In this document: positions 49,149 through 57,136 of the stretch, in pieces
Layout of the letters: every line of letters begins with the position of its first letter
How positions within the stretch are numbered: position 1 is the stretch's first letter
Source of the DNA: Rhizobium sp. TH135
GTDB taxonomy: Bacteria > Pseudomonadota > Alphaproteobacteria > Rhizobiales > Rhizobiaceae
Assembly: GCF_002855515.1 (NCBI RefSeq)
Contig: NZ_PKRP01000003.1
Span: 248,001 to 312,000 of the forward strand
DNA: 64,000 nt
Reading direction: 5' to 3'
The notes under the pieces: model-generated
What the model was told of the DNA's origin: nothing
What the model saw: the letters and a program-made list of their open reading frames with translations, nothing else
The model's database searches: none
Program-made: the position numbers and the translations under genes

Positions 49149-50053
49149 TGCCGCTCTTCGATCGCATCCTGATCGTCGACTGGTCCGGTGCCGGACAACC
49201 GGTGACGGGCAAGAACTCGCTCTGGGCGTGCCTCGCTCGGCGCGAGGGCGATCGGGTTGTGATCGACTGGAACGAGAATTTTCCGACCCGTCATGTCTTC
49301 ATGCAACGACTTAATGTCGTGGTCGGCGCCGCGCTTGCCGAAGGCCAGCGCCTTCTCTGCGGCTTCGACTTTGCCTTCGGCTATCCGGCAGGCACCGCCG
49401 AGCGATTGACAGGGGCTGCGGACTGGCGGGCCCTTTGGTGCAAGATTGCTGACGAAATCGAGGATGCGCCTGACAACTGCAACAACCGCTTCGATCTCGC
49501 ATCGCGCTGGAACGCCACCCATTTTGCCGGCGAGCCGCGCTTCTGGGGGCGGCCGCATCAGCATGTCTATGCCGATCTCTCAGACAAAAAGCCGCCCGCG
49601 CCGACAAACGCGCCGCTCGCATTCCGCCGCTCGGAGTGTTTTGCCAAGGGGGCGAAGTCCGTCTGGCAGCTGACCTATAATGGGTCCGTTGGCAGCCAGA
49701 CCCTGCTTGGCATCGCGCGTCTGTCCCGTTTCCTCGATGAGAGGGACCACAGTGAACACATCGCCGTATGGCCGTTCGAGACGGGATTTGCCGGCTCCTT
49801 CAAAAAACCTGTGGTCTTCGCGGAGATATACCCGTCGCTCTTTGCGCTGCCAGAGGGCGACGGGGTCAAGGACGCCCTTCAGGTGCGGACCGTTGCTGAC
49901 ACCTTTGCGCGGTTTGATGCGGATGGCCGGCTTGGCGCCTTGCTTGATCGTCCGGCGGTGCTGACGGATAACGAGGTCGCCGTTTCGATTGCCGAAGAGG
50001 GCTGGGTGCTCGGGATCGGGCATCTGGAACTTTCGCGGGAGATGGCAGCATGA
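49148..50053 (+). CDS. Unknown cobalamin-operon protein (RNase-H-fold-like, DUF429-like)
   Basis: I do not recognise a named function. The 301-aa protein starts with ILIVDWSGAGQPVTGKN and has LLCGFDFAFGYPAGTAE and FAEIYPSLFALP. The acidic strand ends resemble DUF429/RNase-H-like folds. It starts on the last base of the cbiX stop (TAATG) and overlaps cobH by four bases, so it is translated as part of the cob operon. Confidence 0.75.
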   Translation: MPLFDRILIVDWSGAGQPVTGKNSLWACLARREGDRVVIDWNENFPTRHVFMQRLNVVVGAALAEGQRLLCGFDFAFGYPAGTAERLTGAADWRALWCKIADEIEDAPDNCNNRFDLASRWNATHFAGEPRFWGRPHQHVYADLSDKKPPAPTNAPLAFRRSECFAKGAKSVWQLTYNGSVGSQTLLGIARLSRFLDERDHSEHIAVWPFETGFAGSFKKPVVFAEIYPSLFALPEGDGVKDALQVRTVADTFARFDADGRLGALLDRPAVLTDNEVAVSIAEEGWVLGIGHLELSREMAA

Positions 50054-50694
50054 CATCGTCCCTCGACTACATCCGCGACCCCGCCGAAATCTACCGCCAG
50101 TCCTTCGCCACCATCCGCGACGAAACCGATCTCGAGCGATTCCCGTCCGTCCTCCAGCCGCTCGTCATACGCCTCATCCATGCCTGCGGCATGGTCGACC
50201 TCGCCGATGAAGTCAGGTGGTCGGACGGGGCCTTCGAGGCCGGTGCTGCAGCTCTTGAAAAAGGGGCGCCTGTCCTCGTCGATGTCGAAATGGTCCGCCA
50301 CGGCGTGATCCGCCGCCTGCTCCCGAGCGACAACGAGATCCTCTGCCTTTTGAATGACGATCGTGTGCGACCGAAGGCGGCGGAGATAGGCAACACACGC
50401 TCCGCCGCCCAGGTCGACCTCTGGGACGAACATCTTGGTGGCGCCGTGGTAGCGATCGGCAATGCGCCAACGGCACTCTTCCGCCTGCTGGAGCGCATCG
50501 ACGCTGGTGCGCCGAAGCCGGCTATCATCCTCGGCTTTCCCGTCGGCTTCGTGGGTGCAGCCGAAAGCAAGGAAGAACTGATCGCCAATTCCAGAGGCAT
50601 TCCCTATATCGCAGTCCGTGGTCGTCGCGGCGGTTCGGCCATGGCCTCGGCAGCGGTGAATGCCTTGGCAGGAGGGCTGGGCACCAATGTCTGA
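50050..50694 (+). CDS. cobH: Precorrin-8X methylmutase
   Basis: The 214-aa isomerase moves a methyl from C11 to C12, giving hydrogenobyrinate. It keeps YIRDPAEIYRQSFATIRDET, the catalytic histidine in RLIHACGMVDLA near residue 43, and GFPVGFVGAAESKE. It overlaps both neighbours. Confidence 0.95.
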   Translation: MTSSLDYIRDPAEIYRQSFATIRDETDLERFPSVLQPLVIRLIHACGMVDLADEVRWSDGAFEAGAAALEKGAPVLVDVEMVRHGVIRRLLPSDNEILCLLNDDRVRPKAAEIGNTRSAAQVDLWDEHLGGAVVAIGNAPTALFRLLERIDAGAPKPAIILGFPVGFVGAAESKEELIANSRGIPYIAVRGRRGGSAMASAAVNALAGGLGTNV

Positions 50695-51928
50695 GCATGC
50701 GCACGGCCCCTGGCTCACCATCATCGGCATCGGCGACAACGGACTGGAAAGCCTGACGCCCGAGGCACAGGCGGTCGTCTGGCAGGCGGAGACGCTCGTC
50801 ATCGGAGAGCGGCTGGATGCTGTGATCGATGGCGCCAGCCTGCCCGGGCTGAAACGCATCCTCACCTGGGGTGCAGGTTTCCGCGAGACGCTGGCGCAGA
50901 TCTTGAAGCTTCGTGGCACGCCGGTCACGGTGCTCGCCACCGGTGATCCCATGCATTTCGGCATTGGCGCCACGCTCCGGCGTTATGTGGCGGCAGAGGA
51001 AATGGTGGTGCTGCCGAGTCCGTCGGCCTTCTCTCTGGCTGCTGCCCGTCTCGGTTGGCCGCTTCAGTCGGTCACGCAGATCTCCCTGCATGGCCGCCCG
51101 CTCGCCTTCCTCAATCGCCACGTCATGCCGCGGGCCCGCATTCTGGCGCTGACCTCGGACGCCTCCACCGTGCAGGCTGCCGCCGTGTTGCTCGCCGAGC
51201 GTGGCTTTGGCGCCTCGGTGCTGCATGTGCTGGAGCACATGGGCAGCCATCGCGAGCGCATTCTGCGCATGACCGCACTGGAAATGGCCGAGACATGCCC
51301 TGCGATGTCGGACTTCAATACGCTGGCCATCGATTGCGCTGAAGACGGACCGCTTCTGGCATCGGTGCCAGGTCTGCCGGACGAGGCCTTCCGTCACGAC
51401 GGGCAACTGACCAAGCGCGAGATCCGCGCCGCGACGCTGGCGCAACTGGCACCCTTTCCGAACGCGCTGCTCTGGGACGTTGGCGCCGGCTGCGGCTCGA
51501 TCGCCATCGAATGGATGCGTGCGGGCATGGGCACGAAGGCGATTGCCATCGAGCCGAAACCAGAGCGGGTAGCGATGATCCGCGCCAATGCCGAGACCCT
51601 GGGCGTGCCGGATCTGGAGATCGTCGAGGGCCATGCGCCGGAAGCACTGACCGGTCTGAAGCGCCCGGATGTCATCTTCATTGGTGGCGGCATTACCGGG
51701 GAGGGGCTGTTCGACACCTGCTGGGCAGCGCTTGGGGTCGGCGGCCTTCTGGTTGCCAACGCCGTGACGATCGAGGGTGAAGCGCGACTGGCGGAACTGC
51801 GCGGCCAGTATGGCGGTGAACTCGTGCGTATCCAGGTTTCGCGAGCGGCCCCGGTCGGGCGCTTTTGCGGCTGGAAGTCGCTGATGCCGGTCACGATGTG
51901 GACGGTTGTGAAGGGAGAGGCTGAATGA
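50687..51928 (+). CDS. cobL: Precorrin-6Y C5,15-methyltransferase (decarboxylating)
   Basis: The 413-aa protein fuses CbiE-like and CbiT-like methyltransferases, as in aerobic CobL. The N-terminal half has LTIIGIGDNGLESLTPEA and VLATGDPMHFGIGATL. The C-terminal half has the SAM loop LLWDVGAGCGSIAIEWMR near residue 267. The start overlaps the cobH stop by eight bases. Confidence 0.95.
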   Translation: MSEHAHGPWLTIIGIGDNGLESLTPEAQAVVWQAETLVIGERLDAVIDGASLPGLKRILTWGAGFRETLAQILKLRGTPVTVLATGDPMHFGIGATLRRYVAAEEMVVLPSPSAFSLAAARLGWPLQSVTQISLHGRPLAFLNRHVMPRARILALTSDASTVQAAAVLLAERGFGASVLHVLEHMGSHRERILRMTALEMAETCPAMSDFNTLAIDCAEDGPLLASVPGLPDEAFRHDGQLTKREIRAATLAQLAPFPNALLWDVGAGCGSIAIEWMRAGMGTKAIAIEPKPERVAMIRANAETLGVPDLEIVEGHAPEALTGLKRPDVIFIGGGITGEGLFDTCWAALGVGGLLVANAVTIEGEARLAELRGQYGGELVRIQVSRAAPVGRFCGWKSLMPVTMWTVVKGEAE

Positions 51929-52662
51929 CAGGAAAACTCTACGGCCTGGGGCTCGGGCCCGGCGATCCGGAACTGCTGACCCTGAAGGCGCATCGCATTC
52001 TGACGCAATGCCCTGTGATTGCCTATCCGGCACCCGACACCGGCCCGAGCTTCGCCCGCCAGATCGCAGCCCCTTATCTGACCGCAGCGCAGTTGGAGGT
52101 GCCGATCATCGTGCCGATGCGGGTCGAGCGCTTTCCGGCGCAGGATATCTACACCAAGGCTGCTGAGACGCTGTCGCATCATCTGGACGCCGGTTCTGAT
52201 GTTGCCGTCCTTTGCGAAGGTGACCCCTTCTTCTACGGCTCCTTCATGTATCTCTTCGAGCGCCTGGCGGATCGATATCCGACCGAGGTCGTGCCCGGCG
52301 TGTCCTCGATGATGGCCGCTGCCGCAGGCCTCGGACGGCCGCTTGCTGCCCGCAACGACGTGCTGACGGTGCTGCCGGGACCCCTCTCGGATGACGAGCT
52401 TGCAGCCCGTATCGAGGCCTCCAGCGCCGTCGCCATCATCAAGCTCGGCCGGCATTTTGCCCGTATCCGCGCGCTGATCGAGAGCCTCGGGCTGACCGGG
52501 CAGGCCGGATATGCGGAGCGCGTGAGCCTTGCCGAACAAAAGCTCACGCCGCTTGCCGAGGTGGCCGAGGACACTGCGCCCTATTTTTCGATGATCCTGA
52601 TCTATAAGGGCGACGAACGCTGGCATCCGGCACTCGCCAAGACGCTGGGAAGCGCGGTGTGA
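51925..52662 (+). CDS. cobI: Precorrin-2 C20-methyltransferase
   Basis: This 245-aa SAM methyltransferase methylates C20 of precorrin-2. It has LYGLGLGPGDPELLTLKAHR, VAVLCEGDPFFYGSFMYLFE and VVPGVSSMMAAAAGLG. It overlaps cobL by four bases. Confidence 0.95.
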   Translation: MTGKLYGLGLGPGDPELLTLKAHRILTQCPVIAYPAPDTGPSFARQIAAPYLTAAQLEVPIIVPMRVERFPAQDIYTKAAETLSHHLDAGSDVAVLCEGDPFFYGSFMYLFERLADRYPTEVVPGVSSMMAAAAGLGRPLAARNDVLTVLPGPLSDDELAARIEASSAVAIIKLGRHFARIRALIESLGLTGQAGYAERVSLAEQKLTPLAEVAEDTAPYFSMILIYKGDERWHPALAKTLGSAV

Positions 52663-54503
52663 TGACGGACATCGCCGCATCACCGGCCAAACCGGTCGTC
52701 GTCATCCTGAGTGAGGCCGCCGCTTCGCTGGGTCGCCGGATTGCAGCGGACATCGGCGGCGAACTGCATGGTGCTGCCGCCCGCGTTGAGGAGGCGGATG
52801 TTCGTTTTGCCTCTGCCAAGGATCATGTCCAGGCGCTGTTTGCCGCCGGCCGACCGATCGTTGCTGTGATGGCTTCTGGCGCGCTTATTCGTCTCCTCGC
52901 GCCGCTGCTCTCTGACAAACAGTCGGAACCGCCTGTGCTCGCCGTCGCCGAGGATGGTTCCTCTGTTGTGCCGCTGCTCGGCGGCCACCATGGCGCCAAT
53001 GACCTCGCACGACAGATCGCGACCGCCATCGGTGCCCATGCCGCAATCACGACGGCCGGCGACCTGAAATTCGGGTTAGCGCTTGATCAGCCGCCGGAAG
53101 GCTATGTGCTCGCCAATCCCGAGAGGGCCAAGGCAGTGATGGCCGAACTTGTGGCCGGCTCTGGCGCCCGGCTCGAGGGTGCATCCGCCAACTGGCTTAC
53201 CCAATCAAGACTTCCATTTAAACAAGAGGCCCGCGTGACGCTGACCGTGACCGACCAACAGAAGACATCAGGCGAGCTGGAACTCGTTTATCATCCGAAG
53301 ACGCTTGTGCTCGGCATGGGCTGCGAGCGGCACGCAAAGCCGGAAGAGGCGATTGCCTTGGCCGAGGAAGCGCTGGCCAAGGGTGGTTTCGCGAAGGAAA
53401 GCCTGGCGGCCATCTGCTCGATCGATCTGAAGGCGGATGAGACGGCGATCCATGCGGTGGCCGCCCATTTCAACATACCGGCCCGCTTCTTCACGGCAGG
53501 CACGCTGGAGGCCGAGGCGCCCCGGCTGAAGAACCCGTCCGAAGTGGTCTTCGCCGAAGTCGGCTGCCACGGCGTGGCGGAAGGGGCGGCCCTTGCGGCT
53601 GTCGGCGCTGCGGGCGAACTCGTCGTCGAAAAGATCAAGTCGAAGGGCGCTACGGCCGCGATCGCCAGGGCTGCTGACATCCTCGACGCGAAGACGATCG
53701 GCCGTGCCCGCGGCACCCTTTTCGTCGTCGGTATCGGCCCAGGCTCGGAGGGCTGGCGGTCGCCCGAGGTCTCGCGCATGGTCCAGGCCTCCACGGATCT
53801 CGTCGGCTACTCGCTCTATCTCGACCTGCTCGGCCCGCTCGCCGACGGCAAGACCCGCCACGATTTCGACCTCGGCAAGGAAGAGGCCCGCGTCGTGCAT
53901 GCCATGGAGCTGGCGGGTGAGGGCAAGACAGTGGCGCTGGTTTGCTCCGGCGATGCCGGCATCTATGCCATGGCGACGCTGGTGTTCGAACTCTTCGACA
54001 AGGGCGGCATCACCGATGGCGCGAGCCGCATCGAGGTGCAGGTCTCGCCCGGCATTTCTGCACTGCAGGCTGCCGCTGCCCGCATCGGCGCGCCGCTCGG
54101 CCATGATTTCTGCACCATATCGCTCTCGGACCTTCTGACCCCTTGGGAGCATATCCAGCGCCGGGTGAAGGCAGCAGGCGAGGGCGATTTCGTCATTGCC
54201 TTCTACAATCCCGTCTCGATGAAGCGCCGCACGCAGCTCGCCTATGCCCGAGACGAATTGTTGAAATACCGCCCGGCATCCACACCCGTCATTCTCGCCA
54301 CCAATCTGGGGCGCGAAGGCGAAAACGTCCGCACTGTGCCGCTCGGAGAATTGAATGTCGACGACGTCGACATGCTGACCGTCGTGGTGGTCGGCTCGTC
54401 AGAGAGCCGGACGGTGACGACCGGCGACGGAAAGACCTGGGTTTACACCCCTCGCGGTTATTCGGGGAAGGCAGACAGTGGCATGAAGGGAAATGAAGCA
54501 TGA
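52662..54503 (+). CDS. cobJ: CbiG-CobJ fusion: cobalt-precorrin-5A hydrolase-like and precorrin-3B C17-methyltransferase
   Basis: The 613-aa fusion starts with a CbiG N-domain (VVVILSEAAASLGRRIA; VPLLGGHHGANDLAR near 107), then a CbiG-C/CobE-type domain (LVLGMGCERHAKPEEAIALA near 210), then CobJ (LFVVGIGPGSEGWRSPEVSR near 350; VALVCSGDAGIYAMATLV). CbiG removes the C20-C1 fragment in the anaerobic route, while CobE is its aerobic counterpart. The start may also be GTG at 52659. Confidence 0.9.
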   Translation: MTDIAASPAKPVVVILSEAAASLGRRIAADIGGELHGAAARVEEADVRFASAKDHVQALFAAGRPIVAVMASGALIRLLAPLLSDKQSEPPVLAVAEDGSSVVPLLGGHHGANDLARQIATAIGAHAAITTAGDLKFGLALDQPPEGYVLANPERAKAVMAELVAGSGARLEGASANWLTQSRLPFKQEARVTLTVTDQQKTSGELELVYHPKTLVLGMGCERHAKPEEAIALAEEALAKGGFAKESLAAICSIDLKADETAIHAVAAHFNIPARFFTAGTLEAEAPRLKNPSEVVFAEVGCHGVAEGAALAAVGAAGELVVEKIKSKGATAAIARAADILDAKTIGRARGTLFVVGIGPGSEGWRSPEVSRMVQASTDLVGYSLYLDLLGPLADGKTRHDFDLGKEEARVVHAMELAGEGKTVALVCSGDAGIYAMATLVFELFDKGGITDGASRIEVQVSPGISALQAAAARIGAPLGHDFCTISLSDLLTPWEHIQRRVKAAGEGDFVIAFYNPVSMKRRTQLAYARDELLKYRPASTPVILATNLGREGENVRTVPLGELNVDDVDMLTVVVVGSSESRTVTTGDGKTWVYTPRGYSGKADSGMKGNEA

Positions 54504-55279
54504 CCGTCTATTTCATCGGCGCAGGGCCCGGTGCCCCCGATCTGATCACCGTACGCGGCCTTCGCCTCATCGAGCGCTGCCCGGTCTGCCTCTATGCCGG
54601 CTCGCTGGTCCCGGAGGAGATCGTCAAGGCGGCGCCCGAGGATGCACTCGTCAAGGACACCGCCCCGATGCATCTCGACGAGATCGTCGCCGATATGGTG
54701 GCAGCCCATGAACGCGGCGAAGATGTCGCGCGTGTGCATTCCGGCGATCCCTCGATCTACGGCGCGATTGCCGAACAGATGCGCCGTCTTGATGCGGCAG
54801 GCATTCCCTATGACGTCGTTCCGGGCGTTCCGGCTTTCGCGGCGACCGCCGCACGGCTGAAGACCGAGCTGACGCTTCCCGAGATCGCCCAGACCGTCAT
54901 CGTCACGCGCACCGAAATGAAGGCATCCTCGATGCCGGAATTCGAGACGCTGGAGATCCTCGGCAAGTCGCGGGCGACGCTTGCCATTCATCTGTCGATC
55001 CGCAACCTCGCGCATATCCGGGATACACTGACGCCCTATTATGGCGAGGATTGCCCGGTTGTGATCGCCTATCGCTCTACCTGGCCGGACGAGCTCTTCA
55101 TCCGCACGACCCTGAAGGACATGGCGGAAGAGGTACGCAAGGCGAAGATCACGCGGACGGCACTGGTGCTGGTCGGCAAGGTCTTCGGTCATGTCGAATT
55201 CCGCGACAGCGATCTCTACAATTCCGACTTCAGCCACGTGCTGCGCAATGTCGGGAAAAAGAAGAAGTCGGGCGCCTGA
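54500..55279 (+). CDS. cobM: Precorrin-4 C11-methyltransferase
   Basis: The 259-aa SAM methyltransferase has VYFIGAGPGAPDLITVRGLR, VHSGDPSIYGAIAEQMRRL and VVPGVPAFAATAARLKTELT. It overlaps cobJ by four bases and is the last cob gene in the operon. cobG/cobZ, cobK and cobF are not in the window. Confidence 0.95.
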   Translation: MTVYFIGAGPGAPDLITVRGLRLIERCPVCLYAGSLVPEEIVKAAPEDALVKDTAPMHLDEIVADMVAAHERGEDVARVHSGDPSIYGAIAEQMRRLDAAGIPYDVVPGVPAFAATAARLKTELTLPEIAQTVIVTRTEMKASSMPEFETLEILGKSRATLAIHLSIRNLAHIRDTLTPYYGEDCPVVIAYRSTWPDELFIRTTLKDMAEEVRKAKITRTALVLVGKVFGHVEFRDSDLYNSDFSHVLRNVGKKKKSGA

Positions 55280-55366
55280 GCGCCAGTCTTCCCGTCGTCA
55301 TGCAGCGGGTCTATCGTCGCGCCCACTCAGCGCCAGCTGGCCAACAACAAGAAAAGGACTTCTCCC

Positions 55367-56332
55367 ATGCACAAGGTCATCTTCGATACGGATCCGGGCG
55401 TCGACGACGCCATGGCGCTCCTCTTCCTGCACCATCATCCGGAGATCGACCTCCTCGGCATCACGACCGTGTTCGGGAATGCCGAGATCGACATCACGAC
55501 CCGCAACGCGCTGTATCTGAAGCGCGAATGGAAGATCGATGCCCCCGTTTCACGCGGCGCCGGCGAGACCTTCCTCCCGCATCGGGTCAGCCATGAGCCA
55601 CCGAAATTCATCCATGGCGATGACGGGCTTGGCAATATCGGCGTGCCCGAGGTGACGGATGTTCATGCCGACCCACGCCCGGCTCACCGCTTCATCGTCG
55701 AGACGGTGCGTGCCAATCCGGGCGAGGTGACCATCGTCGCCGTCGGCCGCATGACCAACCTCGCTAATGCGCTGAAGGAAGACCCCGAGATCGTCAATCT
55801 CGTGAAGGAGATCGTCATCATGGGCGGCGCCTTCGACGTCAACGGCAATGTGACGCCGGCCGCCGAAGCCAATATCCACGGGGACCCGGAAGCGGCAGAC
55901 GTCGTGATGACGGCAAAATGGCCTATCGTGGTCGTCGGGCTCGATGTCACCATGCAGACGGTGATGACCCGTTCGCAGCTCGCAGACATCCGAGACGCCG
56001 CCGGCACCAGCCGCGCGCGCCTGCTGTTTGATCTCTCGCAGTTCTACATCGATTTCTACGAAGGCCTGGTCGACGACGGCATGGTCGTTCACGACAGCTG
56101 CGCCTGCGTTTATGTCGTGGCGCCGGAACTCTTCAAGACCCGTAGCGGCGTGATCCGCGTCATCTGCGGCGGCATCGCCGATGGCCAGACGATCCAGAAG
56201 CCGGATGGTCGCGGATTTGGTCCCTCCGATTGGGATGGTGATCTGCCAAGCCAGAAGATCTGCACCGAGATCGATGCGTTGGCTGTGCTGAAGCTCATTC
56301 ACGACGTGATCGTTGCCGTCCGCGAAGACTGA
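55367..56332 (+). CDS. Inosine-uridine preferring nucleoside hydrolase
   Basis: The 321-aa enzyme hydrolyses nucleosides to base and ribose. The Ca-binding motif is FDTDPGVDDAMALLF at the N-terminus. The VAVGRMTNLANAL segment and the C-terminal DGRGFGPSDWDGD are typical. It starts 87 bases after cobM and ends before a bidirectional terminator. Confidence 0.92.
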   Translation: MHKVIFDTDPGVDDAMALLFLHHHPEIDLLGITTVFGNAEIDITTRNALYLKREWKIDAPVSRGAGETFLPHRVSHEPPKFIHGDDGLGNIGVPEVTDVHADPRPAHRFIVETVRANPGEVTIVAVGRMTNLANALKEDPEIVNLVKEIVIMGGAFDVNGNVTPAAEANIHGDPEAADVVMTAKWPIVVVGLDVTMQTVMTRSQLADIRDAAGTSRARLLFDLSQFYIDFYEGLVDDGMVVHDSCACVYVVAPELFKTRSGVIRVICGGIADGQTIQKPDGRGFGPSDWDGDLPSQKICTEIDALAVLKLIHDVIVAVRED

Positions 56333-56360
56333 GCAGCGCCGCTGAGCAGACAAAGAAAAA

Positions 56361-56386
56361 CCCCGGATCTGGGAGGAGATCCGGGG
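56361..56386. terminator. Bidirectional terminator with anti-SD loop
   Basis: CCCCGGATCT pairs with AGATCCGGGG (ten bases). The plus-strand loop is GGGAGG, so the minus-strand loop is CCTCCC. A-runs and T-runs lie on the two sides. It ends the nucleoside-hydrolase gene and the DUF1127 gene. Its minus loop shares the anti-Shine-Dalgarno motif of the hairpins upstream. Confidence 0.9.
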
Positions 56387-56422
56387 TTTTTCTATTCAGG
56401 ATCCGACCGAAGTCGGGACCAA

Positions 56423-56569
56423 TCAGCCGTTGACGGCGTGACGGGCGACGCGACGGATGTCTTCGCGGCCAATGCCGAGGTCGCGGAGTTCGCGGTCCGA
56501 CATGCGGCCGAGTTCGGTGATGGTCTGACGATACTTGCGCCAGTTGTTGAGCGAGCGAGCGATGTTCAT
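56423..56569 (-). CDS. DUF1127 small Arg-rich protein
   Basis: The 48-aa protein is MNIARSLNNWRKYRQTITEL, then GRMSDRELRDLGIGREDIRR and a short end. This is the DUF1127 pattern and resembles CcaF1 of Rhodobacter, an RNA-binding protein made from a locus with CCUCCUCCC sRNAs. GAGG lies eight bases before the start. Three such hairpins lie upstream on the same strand, and its terminator carries a fourth, partial one. Confidence 0.9.
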   Translation of the reverse strand: MNIARSLNNWRKYRQTITELGRMSDRELRDLGIGREDIRRVARHAVNG

Positions 56570-56817
56570 GGGCTTACCTCTTTGGTGGTTGGACCCATCC
56601 GCGGGCCCCTTCGAATTTGTTGAGCTGAATATATGCTGCGTTGCGAAACGTTTGAAGACATAATGCGGCAGAGCACCCATGCGCTCTGCGCATACCCATC
56701 GATTTAACGCTTTGTTAATTGATGCTTTTTTGAGCGTTTGCATCTCGGCAGACGTCGCCCTGCAAATGGGCACGCGTCTGCATGCGGTTGGCAAGTCTTT
56801 CGGGTTTGGGAAACTGA
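56570..56817. other. Intergenic stretch between sRNA terminator and DUF1127 start
   Basis: These about 250 bases have no coding signal. The stretch is AT-rich around 56690-56730 and could hold a separate DUF1127 promoter, but I see no clear one. Confidence 0.5.
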
Positions 56818-56976
56818 GGGCAAAAAAATAACGCTCACCGGGGGAGGAGGTCCGGTGAGCGTCATTTTTGCAGACCAACGACTGGGAGGAGGAGTGTCGT
56901 TGGCCAATCGATCCAGCATTGGGAGGAGGTAACGCTGGTCGAAGATCTGAGCGCCAGTAGTTCCGTCGCTCTGTTG
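56818..56976 (-). ncRNA. Triple-hairpin anti-Shine-Dalgarno sRNA (alpha-r14/cuckoo RNA type)
   Basis: On the minus strand three consecutive hairpins present CCTCCTCCC in their loops. Hairpin 1 is at 56938-56913 (CCAGCGTT/AATGCTGG), hairpin 2 at 56903-56875 (CCAACGAC/GTCGTTGG), and hairpin 3 at 56862-56831 (ACGCTCACCGG/CCGGTGAGCGT) followed by a T-run. A -10-like TATATT (56988-56983) sets a likely 5' end near 56976. The size would be about 150-160 nt. Confidence 0.8.
56831..56862 (-). terminator. Terminator hairpin of the triple-hairpin sRNA
   Basis: An 11-base stem with loop ACCTCCTCCC is followed on the minus strand by TATTTTTTT. It doubles as anti-SD loop and Rho-independent terminator. 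Confidence 0.85.
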
Positions 56977-56982
56977 AGAATG

Positions 56983-57018
56983 AATATAGGCGACACATAC
57001 GGCTTTGTGCAGTGCAAA
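56983..57018 (-). promoter_or_regulatory. Promoter of the sRNA/DUF1127 locus with shared 14-bp element
   Basis: TATATT (56988-56983, minus) is preceded after 16 bases by the element TTGTGCAGTGCAAA (57005-57018, plus-strand spelling), identical to that upstream of the first DUF1127 gene. It looks like a LysR-type site (T-N11-A). Confidence 0.55.
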
Positions 57019-57136
57019 AAGAGCATGGAAGGCATGCGGTTCTTGCATGGGCGTTGGAATGCCGAATTGAAGATGGCTACATTCCCTTGTCTTTCCTCTG
57101 CTGCCGTTTCAGATTGTCGTCGGGAACAACGGGGAC

